Assembly (NCBI RefSeq): GCF_001556185.1
Contig: NZ_LSIJ01000093.1
Location: 1 to 34,092, forward strand
Length of the DNA: 34,092 nucleotides
Origin: Sphingomonas sp. CCH10-B3
GTDB taxonomy: Bacteria > Pseudomonadota > Alphaproteobacteria > Sphingomonadales > Sphingomonadaceae
Direction: 5' to 3'
Of the stretch, positions 1-6,803 are shown piece by piece. Numbering within the stretch: the first letter of the stretch is position 1; each line of letters begins with the position of its first letter. The notes beneath the pieces were generated by a model. That model did no database searches. It was given only the letters and a program-made list of their open reading frames with translations, and was not told the origin of the DNA. Made by a program: the position numbers and the translations under genes.

Positions 1-51
1 CTTAAACCACTCCCGCCAACCCTTCTGACCGAACCCGATGAATAAGCCGGG

Positions 52-234
52 CTAGTGGCCAATGCCCTGCTGCCCGCGATCCGAGACGTTTTGGGCGATG
101 CTGCAACCGACGAAGTGCTCGGTGCATGGGGTGAGGCCTATTGGGCGCTTGCGGACATCCTCATCGGCAAAGAAGAGGTTCTCTACGCTGAAACCGATGG
201 CAACGGGCAGCCTGAGGCAATAAACCCTGCCTGA
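52..234 (+). pseudogene. hmp: Flavohaemoglobin (NO dioxygenase) remnant, C-terminal end of the globin domain
   Basis: The reading frame from 52 to the TGA at 232-234 encodes about 60 residues that I recognise as the end of a bacterial flavohaemoglobin globin domain. The stretches AIRDVLGD and AWGEAYWALADILI match the last two globin helices of the Hmp family, which oxidises nitric oxide to nitrate. The homology starts abruptly: the same frame has a TAA at 43-45, and codons 1-42 (ending LLTEPDE) do not look like globin. The haem-binding helices, and the FAD/NAD reductase domain that normally follows, are absent. It is therefore a 5'-truncated and 3'-short fragment, or the tail of a single-domain globin broken by a rearrangement at about base 50. 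The downstream HPP gene begins 4 bases after its stop. The family call is fairly confident; the cause of the break is inference. Confidence 0.6.
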
Positions 235-238
235 ACAG

Positions 239-1363
239 ATGGATAAAGTTACCGATTTGAGCCCTGAAACTGCGCCGCGATTGGTTTGGAGCCGCTACTA
301 CAGCACGTATGTAGCGGCTCCGCCCGGACCTGGCGCGCGTGAGCGGCTTATTGCGGTGGCAGGTGCCATAATCGGCATTGTGACTACGGGACTGTTGTGC
401 GGCGTTCTGGCCGGTACCGGAGCTGCGCACCCTCTACTCGTGGCGCCGATGGGAGCCTCTGCGGTCCTGCTTTTCGCTGTGCCTGCAAGTCCGCTGGCAC
501 AGCCATGGTCGATCTTGGGCGGGAATGTCCTGTCGGCCTTGGTAGGCATCGCCGTTGCCCTTGCCGTTCCCAATACTACCGTTGCAGCGGGGCTTGGTGT
601 CGGCCTTGCGATTGCGATCATGTCGCTGGCGCGCTGTCTGCATCCGCCAGGCGGCGCGGTCGCCTTGTCCGCCGTGCTCGGCGGGGCCGCCGGAAGCGCG
701 CATCCGTTCATGTTCGCGCTTTATCCCGTGGGTTTGAACTCACTGCTGTTGATACTTGCTGGTCTGGCATTCCATCGCATGTCAGGCCACACCTATCCGC
801 ATCGAGTGATGCTGACCGAAAGCACCCACGGCACGCAGGATTCTGCGCCGCTCAGCAGGAGCGGGGTGAAGCCGAAAGACATTGATGCAGCGCTCGAAGG
901 CTTTGGCGATACGCTCGATATCAATCGCGACGATCTTTTGCGAATCTTCGAATTGGCGGGCCTCAACGCGGCGGAGCGACAGGTCGAGCAGCTAAGCTGC
1001 AACGACATCATGTCACGCGACGTTATCACGATTGCGGCAACCGCACCGGTGGAGGAGGCGCATAGACTCCTGCGCGCAAGGCACCTGCGTGCGCTACCGG
1101 TAGAGAATGTCTCTGGCCAACTGGTCGGAGTGATCACATGGCCAGACCTCGATAAACAAGGGGCTTTTGCGTCGGAGATCATGGCACCGGCAGATACGGC
1201 GCATGTGTCCGCGCCAGCGGCGGAACTGCTCGCCCCTCTCGCCAATGGTCACGGTCACGAGGTCATGATCGTAGACGACAACATGCAGTTGCAAGGCATC
1301 GTTACCCAAACGGACATCATTGCCAGTCTGATAACAAAAGCGGTCACGCTCAATACAAAATGA
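239..1363 (+). CDS. HPP family membrane protein with tandem CBS domains
   Basis: The protein has 374 residues. Residues about 35-190 hold several hydrophobic segments and the family hallmark His-Pro-Pro at 135-137 (RCLHPPGG), which defines the HPP integral membrane family. Residues about 250-370 form two CBS repeats (IMSRDVITI... and the segment ending GIVTQTDII), a Bateman module that usually senses adenine nucleotides. Plant HPP proteins have been implicated in nitrite transport across the chloroplast envelope; the bacterial function is less clear. The gene follows the hmp remnant by 4 bases, which fits a nitrosative-stress or nitrogen-oxide theme, but that role is inference. No strong ribosome site precedes the ATG at 239, so translation may have been coupled to the globin gene. 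A hairpin downstream (1369-1408) separates it from the convergent AbiE pair. Confidence 0.85.
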   Translation: MDKVTDLSPETAPRLVWSRYYSTYVAAPPGPGARERLIAVAGAIIGIVTTGLLCGVLAGTGAAHPLLVAPMGASAVLLFAVPASPLAQPWSILGGNVLSALVGIAVALAVPNTTVAAGLGVGLAIAIMSLARCLHPPGGAVALSAVLGGAAGSAHPFMFALYPVGLNSLLLILAGLAFHRMSGHTYPHRVMLTESTHGTQDSAPLSRSGVKPKDIDAALEGFGDTLDINRDDLLRIFELAGLNAAERQVEQLSCNDIMSRDVITIAATAPVEEAHRLLRARHLRALPVENVSGQLVGVITWPDLDKQGAFASEIMAPADTAHVSAPAAELLAPLANGHGHEVMIVDDNMQLQGIVTQTDIIASLITKAVTLNTK

Positions 1364-1368
1364 GGGTT

Positions 1369-1408
1369 GTCACCTTTGGCTGCTGCTTCGGAGGCAGCCA
1401 AGCGTGAC
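1369..1408. terminator. Long hairpin with UUCG loop between convergent genes
   Basis: The inner stem is 1376-1386 against 1391-1401 around a TTCG tetraloop, with one G.A mismatch and one G.T pair. The outer arms GTCAC (1369-1373) and GTGAC (1404-1408) extend it across a two-base internal loop. It lies between the stop of the HPP gene and the stop of the AbiEii toxin gene, where a bidirectional terminator is expected. There is no strong T-run on either side, so the terminator role is inferred from position and structure. Confidence 0.55.
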
Positions 1409-1437
1409 GCTCCACGGATACCCCGGCATGTCGGCCT

Positions 1438-2310
1438 TTAGGCTACAGCTTGGCTGTCAGACGCCGCGACCAGCTTATCGACCTTGGCGAGGAAAAAGCG
1501 CTCACTCCACAGATCAACCGATTTGAGATCGGCAGGACGCAGGAAGCGCTCGACATCCTTTGCCGCTTCCTTCCACTCGATCCGAGTGATTGTGCCAGAA
1601 AGCGCAGCCTTCAACCATGACATGTCGACGTGGAGCGACCCGTCACCGGCCCATGGCCCTGCCTGAACCAGCGCGTTTTGTAAGAGGATGAAATTGGGTT
1701 CGAGCCCGCGCGAAACATACCAAGAGAAGTCGAACCAGTCGCGACCTTTGAGGAATCCCCGGCATAGCAGGGCATGAATCTTCAGCGCGAAATTGGAAGC
1801 CAGATCCTGGTGGCGCACCTCATAATCGGCTGGAAAATCAAGATAGGTGGTCGCCTCGCCGGATCCTGCGGGAGGGTTCACATCAATTTCCAGCTTGATC
1901 TTGATCGCCTTGCGATGGCCGGTGCCTGCGAATGACAAGTCGAGCTGGCTGGCGATGGAATCGTCCTTGAGCAGCGCTTGGCGAATAGCCGTATCCATGC
2001 GCGGCTTGGGCTGAGCTTCCAGTGCCAGTCCGAACTGGCCGAACACCTCGGTCATCCCCTCGAGGTAAGGGGACCAGTCGAAGTCCATGTTCGGCACGCG
2101 CAGGAGAAAGTCCAAGTCCTCGGAAAAGCGTGGCAGGCCGAGCAGAATGCGCAGGCTGGTGCCGCCCTGAAACAGGGCGCAATCGAAGAAATCGGCGCGC
2201 CACAGCGCGTATAACGCAATCTCCTGGAGGATCTCCTTGAGCGCGTTTTCCTCTTCAAGCGCATTGGTGGCGCCATAGCGACCGAGCTTTTCTTTGATGA
2301 TGTCAATCAT
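1438..2310 (-). CDS. abiEii: AbiEii/AbiGii family nucleotidyltransferase toxin
   Basis: This 290-residue protein is the toxin of a type IV toxin-antitoxin/abortive infection pair. The nucleotidyltransferase signature is intact: GGTSLR at residues 49-54 followed by SEDLDF with Asp65 and Asp67, the metal-binding DxD of the GSx10DxD motif. A second conserved block (KIHALLCRGFLKGRDWFD, about residues 173-190) is typical of the AbiEii family. Members of this fold transfer nucleotides to RNA targets (the related MenT toxins modify tRNA acceptor ends), which stops growth. Its start overlaps the end of the upstream antitoxin gene by 8 bases, so the two are translationally coupled. The length is close to that of family members and nothing looks broken. 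Confidence 0.92.
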   Translation of the reverse strand: MIDIIKEKLGRYGATNALEEENALKEILQEIALYALWRADFFDCALFQGGTSLRILLGLPRFSEDLDFLLRVPNMDFDWSPYLEGMTEVFGQFGLALEAQPKPRMDTAIRQALLKDDSIASQLDLSFAGTGHRKAIKIKLEIDVNPPAGSGEATTYLDFPADYEVRHQDLASNFALKIHALLCRGFLKGRDWFDFSWYVSRGLEPNFILLQNALVQAGPWAGDGSLHVDMSWLKAALSGTITRIEWKEAAKDVERFLRPADLKSVDLWSERFFLAKVDKLVAASDSQAVA

Positions 2311-2989
2311 GCAGCGATCCCCTGCTTTGAGCCCGTCTTGCCGTCAGAACCACATCTTCAAGCTCGGAAAGGAAGGCGTTCACTGCCTTGTGCTTGTAGA
2401 CCGACTTCACTGCGGCAAAGTCCTTTTGCGTCAATGCCAGAAGCGCCTCATCATCGATCCGCATGCCACTGGTCAGCCAATCGAGGCCAGACCATTCCAC
2501 CTTGCGCAGGGCGACAAGATCCATAAGGGCGCGCAGCGGCCTAGCGACAAAGGCGGTGAGCTTGTCGAAGGTCACGCGCTCGACGCCGCCAAGGAAGCGA
2601 TAATCGGCAATGGCCAGCGGATGATATTTGAAGGAGCCGAATTCGGTGGCCGGAATCTCCAGCGTTTTACGCCCCGGCGTCACGCTGGCAGTGACAAGCA
2701 CGGCCTCAGGAATCCAGCCATGGTAAGCCAGCGCGCTTTCAAAGGAAATATAGCTCCCGTGACGCAAAGCCTGCGCCACCGCGAAGGGATGCACAGGAGC
2801 GCTTCGGTGCGCCTTGGCAAGCGCATAAACCCCGCGCTTCAGGCGAATGAGTGACCCGTCCTTGAGGGCGCGGTTGACGAGGCCATAACGCCGCGCATCG
2901 CCTCCCCCCAGCAGTTCGCTGAGCTGGCGCTCATTGAAGATCCGATCGCGCAGCGCGCTTGCGGATACCTGTTGCGCTAGACTGGACAT
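2303..2989 (-). CDS. abiEi: AbiEi family antitoxin / transcriptional regulator
   Basis: The protein has 228 residues. The N-terminal part (about residues 12-58) reads as a winged helix-turn-helix (FNERQLSELLGGG ... LKRGVYAL), followed by the AbiEi antitoxin domain containing SFESALAYHGWIPE. AbiEi proteins neutralise the cognate nucleotidyltransferase without a stable complex and repress their own operon by binding inverted repeats. It is the first gene of the pair and overlaps the toxin start by 8 bases. Its promoter region carries a large dyad centred at 3011 that is well placed for autoregulation. The start at 2989 is the first ATG of the frame and sits right next to the dyad. Confidence 0.9.
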   Translation of the reverse strand: MSSLAQQVSASALRDRIFNERQLSELLGGGDARRYGLVNRALKDGSLIRLKRGVYALAKAHRSAPVHPFAVAQALRHGSYISFESALAYHGWIPEAVLVTASVTPGRKTLEIPATEFGSFKYHPLAIADYRFLGGVERVTFDKLTAFVARPLRALMDLVALRKVEWSGLDWLTSGMRIDDEALLALTQKDFAAVKSVYKHKAVNAFLSELEDVVLTARRAQSRGSLHD

Positions 2990-2990
2990 A

Positions 2991-3031
2991 AAATTCTCAA
3001 TACTTCCTAATTATGAAAGTTTCAAGAATTT
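2991..3031 (-). promoter_or_regulatory. Probable AbiE operator and promoter (41-bp dyad)
   Basis: The outer arms AAATTCT (2991-2997) and AGAATTT (3025-3031) are exact inverted repeats. The inner arms ACTTCC (3002-3007) and GAAAGT (3015-3020) are an imperfect pair on the same centre, 3011. On the minus strand the dyad contains TTGAAA, a 17-base spacer and TATTGA, a plausible -35/-10 pair ending 7 bases before the AbiEi start codon. If that is the promoter used, the mRNA would be nearly leaderless. An alternative -10, CATAAT, lies in the middle of the dyad. AbiEi proteins are known to bind such repeats. Confidence 0.65.
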
Positions 3032-3093
3032 CTACATCTCCGCCTATGCGCACCGTTCAAGCTGCAATTGACACCCTCAGTATACTCCGCTTC

Positions 3094-3111
3094 GCCAACC
3101 TCAGGGTTGGC
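3094..3111 (-). terminator. Hairpin at the 3' end of the minus ars arm
   Basis: GCCAACC (3094-3100) and GGTTGGC (3105-3111) form a perfect 7-bp stem with a 4-base loop spanning the stop codon of the monooxygenase gene. An overlapping alternative pairing (CTCAG/CTGAG) is possible. No T-run follows on the minus strand, so termination is only suggested. Confidence 0.4.
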
Positions 3112-4153
3112 TGAGTGCGCCTGCGGCGACCAGTTGCGACGCGAGATCCCGGGAGGTCCGGGCCGCGCCCATCAGCGTCGCGGAGCCTACCCCAGTCCAG
3201 TCACCATAGCCGGCAAGCCACAGGCGCGGTTCCTTGATAGATCGTTGCCCATCGACCTCTATCCGCCCGTCAGGCTCGATTACGTCGAGCGACGTCAGAT
3301 GATTGAGCGCGGCCCGAAAGCCGGTGCACCAGATGATGGCATCGACTGCCATTTCAGAGCCGTCGTCCCAGACGACGCCTATCGCACTAATTCGTTCGAA
3401 GGGGCGCACGGAGCCGAGATCGCCTCGGCCGCGTGCCTCCCTGACCGGCGGCACCATCACGATATCGCCAATGCCCCCGACCGGTGTCTCGCTCGGCCCT
3501 GCTTTCATCCGCGCGACGGCGCGTTCGAACAGAACGCGGCCATCGACATCGTCTGGCAGGAATACAGGGTCTTGGGTCGTAACCCAGAGCGCGCGAGCGA
3601 CAGGTGCGACCTCGGCCATGATCTGCGCGCCGCTGTTTCCGCCGCCGACCACCAGCACCGTCTGACCGGCAAAGTCCTCAGGCCGCACATAGTGGGCCGA
3701 ATGGACCTGCGCGCCCTGAAACAGGTCACGGCCCGGCATGTCGGGAATATAGGGTTGCGACCATGTGCCCGTTGCGCTGACCACAAGCCGTGCAGCCAAT
3801 CGCTCTGAGGCGGTCTCGATTTCCAGATGATCACTGCCCCGCTGAACTCTCGTCACTCTGGCCGGTCGCCGAACAGGCAGGTGATAGCGTTCCTCGTACC
3901 GGGTCAGATAGCTCAGAACATCATCACGGGTTGGATAGCCGTCATGATTGGGCGGTGGCATCAGCCATCCGGGCAGTGAGCTGTATCCCGCGGGCGAAAA
4001 CAGCCGCAACGATTCCCAGCCATGCCGCCAGGCACCGCCGGGACCATCTTCGGCATCGAGGATCAGGAAATCAGCCTTGGCGCGGTGTAGGTAGTAGCCC
4101 AGCGACAGCCCCATCTGGCCACCACCGATAATGACAATGTCGTGGGTCTCCAC
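3101..4153 (-). CDS. arsO: ArsO-type NAD(P)H-dependent flavin monooxygenase
   Basis: With the GTG start at 4153 the protein has 350 residues. An N-terminal FAD-binding Rossmann motif begins right after the start (IIGGGQMG, residues 8-15). A FMO-type fingerprint is present as [11 protein letters not shown], and a second NADPH Rossmann motif (VVGGGNSG) lies near residue 168. A C-terminal WCTGFR segment is typical of class B flavoprotein monooxygenases. ArsO proteins are a family of putative monooxygenases found in ars operons; their substrate is not firmly settled. I chose the GTG because the Rossmann fold starts immediately after it and because the longer ATG frame (to 4225) would overlap most of the thioredoxin gene's 3' end. 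The GTG is 4 bases past the thioredoxin stop, so this is the last gene of the minus-strand ars arm. Confidence 0.8.
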   Translation of the reverse strand: METHDIVIIGGGQMGLSLGYYLHRAKADFLILDAEDGPGGAWRHGWESLRLFSPAGYSSLPGWLMPPPNHDGYPTRDDVLSYLTRYEERYHLPVRRPARVTRVQRGSDHLEIETASERLAARLVVSATGTWSQPYIPDMPGRDLFQGAQVHSAHYVRPEDFAGQTVLVVGGGNSGAQIMAEVAPVARALWVTTQDPVFLPDDVDGRVLFERAVARMKAGPSETPVGGIGDIVMVPPVREARGRGDLGSVRPFERISAIGVVWDDGSEMAVDAIIWCTGFRAALNHLTSLDVIEPDGRIEVDGQRSIKEPRLWLAGYGDWTGVGSATLMGAARTSRDLASQLVAAGALSQP

Positions 4154-4157
4154 GCCC

Positions 4158-4394
4158 TCAGGCCTGGAGCCAGCGCTTGAGATCATCTTCCTTGGGCAAA
4201 CCGCCAGCATGAACGACCTTGCCATCGATCACGATGCCCGGCGTTGAGGCAATGCCATACTTCGCCATCTCGGCGTAGTCGGTGATCTTTTCGATCGACG
4301 CCTCGATGCCAAGCGCGGCAGCAGCCGCCTTCACCATGTCTTCGGTCTTCTGGCATCGCTTGCAGCCGGGGCCGAGCACTTTGATGTCTTTCAC
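4158..4394 (-). CDS. Small thioredoxin/glutaredoxin-like protein (TM0996/MTH895 type)
   Basis: This is a 78-residue one-domain thioredoxin fold. The redox motif is Cys11-Lys-Arg-Cys14 in GPGCKRC, and the cis-proline motif STPGIVIDG lies at residues 50-58. These are the marks of the TM0996/MTH895 small thioredoxins that often accompany DUF318 permeases and ArsR regulators. The GTG at 4394 is chosen because an AAGGA ribosome site lies 8 bases upstream and because the frame upstream of it runs into the permease gene and has no thioredoxin homology. It probably passes electrons or a bound metalloid thiolate to a partner in the same operon; the exact partner is inference. It sits between the permease and arsO with very short gaps. 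Confidence 0.85.
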   Translation of the reverse strand: MKDIKVLGPGCKRCQKTEDMVKAAAAALGIEASIEKITDYAEMAKYGIASTPGIVIDGKVVHAGGLPKEDDLKRWLQA

Positions 4395-4408
4395 GGGATT
4401 GATCCTTT

Positions 4409-5464
4409 TTAGGAGAACAGAGCGTTGAACAGGTAGCCCACACCAAGAATGCCGGTGCCAACTACGGCAACAAACACCGCGATCAGTTTGAGGCTGAGCA
4501 CCTTGCGCAGGATGATCATTTCGGGAAGCGATAGCGCGATGACCGACATCATGAAGGCGAGCACCGTGCCCAGCGCCGCGCCTTTGCCCACCAGCGCCTC
4601 GATCACTGGGATGATTCCTGCGGCATTGGAATACATCGGGATGCCGAGAAGAACTGCGGCAGGCACCGACCACCAGCTATCCGCGCCCATGATGCTGGAA
4701 AGCAGTTCGGCGGGCACATAGCCATGGATGAAGGCACCGGCAGCGATCCCGGCAATGATCCAGTACCAGACCTTGCTGACGATCTCCTTGACCGCGTCCC
4801 AACCCGCTTCGAACCGGTCGACCCAGGTCAGATGTTCGTCTTCCAGATCGACTGCGCCCGCGCGGACTTCACGCACCCAGGGTTCGAGCCAGCCTTCCAG
4901 ATGCAGGCGGCCAATGACCCAACCCGACACGATGGCAATGGACAGCCCGAAGGCGAGATAGGTCAGCGCCACTTTCCAGCCCACCAGCGCAAACAGCAGG
5001 CCAAGGGCAATCTCGTTCACCATCGGTGCGGCGATCAGGAACGAGAAGGTGACGCCGAGCGGCACGCCAGCAGACACGAATCCGACAAACAGCGGCACGG
5101 CCGAGCAGGAGCAGAATGGGGTGACAATACCGAGGTGCGCGGCGGCAATATTGCCCAGCCCTTCGCGCTTGCCCGCCAGCAGGGCACGCGTTCGTTCAGG
5201 CGAGAAGAAGGTGCGCACCACGCCCATCGCGAACACCACCAAGGTCAGCAGCATCAGCACTTTGGGCGTGTCGTAGAAGAAAAACTCGACCGACGAAGCA
5301 AGATGACTGCCGGGGGCAATCGGCAGTTGCGCGACCAGCCACCGCGCGAAGGGCAGTAGCTGGTTGTAGATGGCAAACCAGGCGGCCACGAAGATGGCGA
5401 TCCCGACAAACCAAATCCCTTGCGACTTGCGGGCCTGACCCAAGCTTGCGGCAATGGTGTTCAT
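4409..5464 (-). CDS. DUF318/ArsP-family permease
   Basis: The protein has 351 residues and about eight hydrophobic segments. The conserved motif TPFCSCSAVP, with Cys118 and Cys120, marks the DUF318 permease family that includes ArsP (efflux of trivalent organoarsenicals) and related metal exporters. A cytoplasmic loop of about 35 charged residues (near EVRAGAVDLEDEH) separates two halves, as in the family. The ATG at 5464 directly follows the arsR1 stop; the longer frame to 5533 would overlap arsR1 and adds no homology. It is cotranscribed with arsR1, the thioredoxin and arsO. The substrate cannot be read from sequence: methylarsenite, roxarsone-like compounds or arsenite are all possible, so I leave the symbol empty. 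Confidence 0.85.
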   Translation of the reverse strand: MNTIAASLGQARKSQGIWFVGIAIFVAAWFAIYNQLLPFARWLVAQLPIAPGSHLASSVEFFFYDTPKVLMLLTLVVFAMGVVRTFFSPERTRALLAGKREGLGNIAAAHLGIVTPFCSCSAVPLFVGFVSAGVPLGVTFSFLIAAPMVNEIALGLLFALVGWKVALTYLAFGLSIAIVSGWVIGRLHLEGWLEPWVREVRAGAVDLEDEHLTWVDRFEAGWDAVKEIVSKVWYWIIAGIAAGAFIHGYVPAELLSSIMGADSWWSVPAAVLLGIPMYSNAAGIIPVIEALVGKGAALGTVLAFMMSVIALSLPEMIILRKVLSLKLIAVFVAVVGTGILGVGYLFNALFS

Positions 5465-5465
5465 A

Positions 5466-5780
5466 TCAGGCAGCCTTTTTCTGGCATTGTGCAGGAGCAG
5501 GCACGGGCAGTGCGGAAAGGATGGCATCAACAATGGCCACCGTTGCCACCGGTAGATCGGGATTGCGGCGATAACGCACCCATTGCGCGTCGCGCCGGTC
5601 GGTCAGCAGGCCCGCCACTTTGAGCCGCGCCATATGCCGCGACATGCGTGACTGGGTAGCGCCCAGGCGCTCCATCAACTCACAGACACAATGCTCATCG
5701 CCGTCCCAGATGATTTGCAGGGCACGGAGGCGCGTTGGTTCTGACAGAGCAGTCAGCAGGTCATTGATGCGCAAAGCCAT
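5466..5780 (-). CDS. arsR: ArsR/SmtB family repressor with CxC sensor (minus arm)
   Basis: This 104-residue winged-helix repressor carries a Cys31-Val-Cys33-Glu-Leu motif at the start of the recognition region, the position of the As(III) site in the E. coli R773/chromosomal ArsR (CVCDL). The DNA-recognition helix follows (ATQSRMSRHMARL). The ATG at 5780 (MALRIND) is chosen because ArsR folds start just there; the longer frame to 5828 would run through the operator palindromes. It heads the minus arm (permease, thioredoxin, arsO) and should release its operator on binding arsenite or antimonite. Its sensor differs from that of the ArsR encoded on the other strand. Confidence 0.9.
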   Translation of the reverse strand: MALRINDLLTALSEPTRLRALQIIWDGDEHCVCELMERLGATQSRMSRHMARLKVAGLLTDRRDAQWVRYRRNPDLPVATVAIVDAILSALPVPAPAQCQKKAA

Positions 5781-5787
5781 AAGAACT

Positions 5788-5811
5788 GCATATGCCGTAA
5801 ACCGCATATGC
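5788..5811. promoter_or_regulatory. Twin GCATATGC palindromes, likely ArsR operator
   Basis: Two identical 8-bp palindromes GCATATGC lie at 5788-5795 and 5804-5811, separated by 8 bases, so their centres are 16 bp apart. They begin 7 bases upstream of the arsR1 start codon and would overlap its promoter. ArsR dimers bind dyads containing ATAT half-sites, so the pair is a good operator candidate. It could serve one or both divergent arms. Confidence 0.6.
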
Positions 5812-5814
5812 GCT

Positions 5815-5828
5815 TTGACGCAGATCAA
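5815..5828. promoter_or_regulatory. FNR/FixK-like box in the ars divergent promoter
   Basis: TTGACGCAGATCAA fits the alphaproteobacterial FNR/FixK consensus TTGA(T/C)-N4-(A/G)TCAA exactly. It lies 35 to 48 bases upstream of arsR1 and about 90 bases upstream of arsR2. Oxygen- or NO-responsive control of the ars arms is inferred, not shown. A chance match in a promoter region is possible. Confidence 0.4.
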
Positions 5829-5864
5829 CGCCGACGAATGGTTTGACGATTCTGGAAATGTCGA

Positions 5865-5892
5865 TTGACTTAGTCTTTACGGGATCTATTTC
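5865..5892 (+). promoter_or_regulatory. Candidate promoter of the plus ars arm
   Basis: TTGACT (5865-5870), a 16-base spacer and TATTTC (5887-5892) resemble a sigma-70 promoter 25 bases upstream of the arsR2 start. The imperfect palindrome GACTTAGTC (5867-5875) overlaps the -35, and GGAAAT (5854-5859)/ATTTCC (5888-5893) bracket the promoter. Either could be the second ArsR's operator. Support is moderate to weak. Confidence 0.4.
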
Positions 5893-5916
5893 CATCATTC
5901 TCGAAAGGTGGATTGG

Positions 5917-6279
5917 ATGGACGATCTCAACGCACAGGTCTGGGCTGTCGATGCGCTTGGAGCCTTGGCGCACGAAACTCGGCTCTCGGTATTCCGCATG
6001 CTGGTCAAGGCTGGCCCCGAAGGCATGATCGCAGGCGCGATCGCCGAACATCAAAGCGTGCCGCCTTCCACCATGTCGCATCATCTTGCCACGCTGGAGC
6101 GCGCCGGGCTGGTCCAGTCGGAGCGCGAAAGCCGACTGATCCATTACCGCGCCGACTATCCGGGCATGCGCCGTCTGCTCCTGTTCCTGATGCAGGACTG
6201 CTGCCAGGGCGCGCCGGAAATGTGCGGCGATCTGATGGCAGATCTGGCCTGCAACCCATCCCAACCCCAAGACGCCTGA
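5917..6279 (+). CDS. arsR: ArsR/SmtB family repressor with C-terminal Cys-Cys/Cys sensor (plus arm)
   Basis: This 120-residue winged-helix repressor has its recognition helix in PPSTMSHHLATLERAGL (residues 49-65). It lacks the CxC motif of the other ArsR. Instead it has Cys95, Cys96 and Cys103 near the C-terminus (DCCQGAPEMC), closely resembling the As(III) site of the Acidithiobacillus ferrooxidans type of ArsR (Cys95, Cys96, Cys102). The ATG at 5917 is chosen because GAAAGG lies 8 bases before it; a GTG at 5908 would overlap that ribosome site. It heads the plus arm of two arsC genes, acr3, ynfA, arsH and a TSUP exporter. Confidence 0.9.
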   Translation: MDDLNAQVWAVDALGALAHETRLSVFRMLVKAGPEGMIAGAIAEHQSVPPSTMSHHLATLERAGLVQSERESRLIHYRADYPGMRRLLLFLMQDCCQGAPEMCGDLMADLACNPSQPQDA

Positions 6280-6287
6280 GGCTTCAA

Positions 6288-6803
6288 ATGGCTGACAAGA
6301 TCTACAACGTCCTGTTCCTGTGCACCGGCAACAGCGCCCGCTCTATCCTGGGCGAAGCGGTGATGAACAAGCTTGGCGCAGGCCGGTTCAAGGCCTGGAG
6401 CGCTGGCAGCCAGCCCAAGGGTGAGGTTCATCCCATGGCGCTCTCGGTGCTCAGCGGCATGGGCTATGACACCATCGGTATGTATTCGAAAAGCTGGAGT
6501 GAGTTTTCCAAGCCCGGTTCGCCGGAATTCGATTTCATCTTCACTGTTTGCGACAGCGCTGCAGGTGAGGCATGCCCGGTCTGGATCGGCCATCCGATGA
6601 CCGCGCACTGGGGCATCGAGGACCCGGCATCTGTTGAGGGCGAAGGCCAGCGCGACGCCTTTCTGCAGGCCTTGCGCTACCTCACTAACCGTATCTCGCT
6701 GTTCCTGACATTGCCGCATGCCAGCATCGACGAGATGGCGATGAAGCAGAAGCTTAAGGAAATCGGCAAGGCCGAAGGTGCCAGCAGCGGAGCGAGCACA
6801 TGA
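6288..6803 (+). CDS. arsC: Arsenate reductase, low-molecular-weight phosphatase family
   Basis: The 171-residue protein has the phosphatase-type loop CTGNSARS with nucleophile Cys12 and Arg18 (CX5R). Two further cysteines, Cys88 and Cys96 (VCDSAAGEAC), sit where the redox relay cysteines of this ArsC class lie, and a GHPMTAHWG segment is typical of proteobacterial members. It reduces arsenate to arsenite in the cytosol using thioredoxin or a glutathione/glutaredoxin system. The ATG follows the arsR2 stop by 8 bases, and its end overlaps the next arsC by 4 bases (ATGA). A small thioredoxin is encoded on the opposite arm, but whether it serves this enzyme is unknown. Confidence 0.92.
   Translation: MADKIYNVLFLCTGNSARSILGEAVMNKLGAGRFKAWSAGSQPKGEVHPMALSVLSGMGYDTIGMYSKSWSEFSKPGSPEFDFIFTVCDSAAGEACPVWIGHPMTAHWGIEDPASVEGEGQRDAFLQALRYLTNRISLFLTLPHASIDEMAMKQKLKEIGKAEGASSGAST

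Noticed and set aside
4409..5464. Calling the permease a definite ArsP
   Set aside because: The DUF318 family also holds other metal and metalloid exporters. The TPFCSCS motif alone does not fix the substrate.
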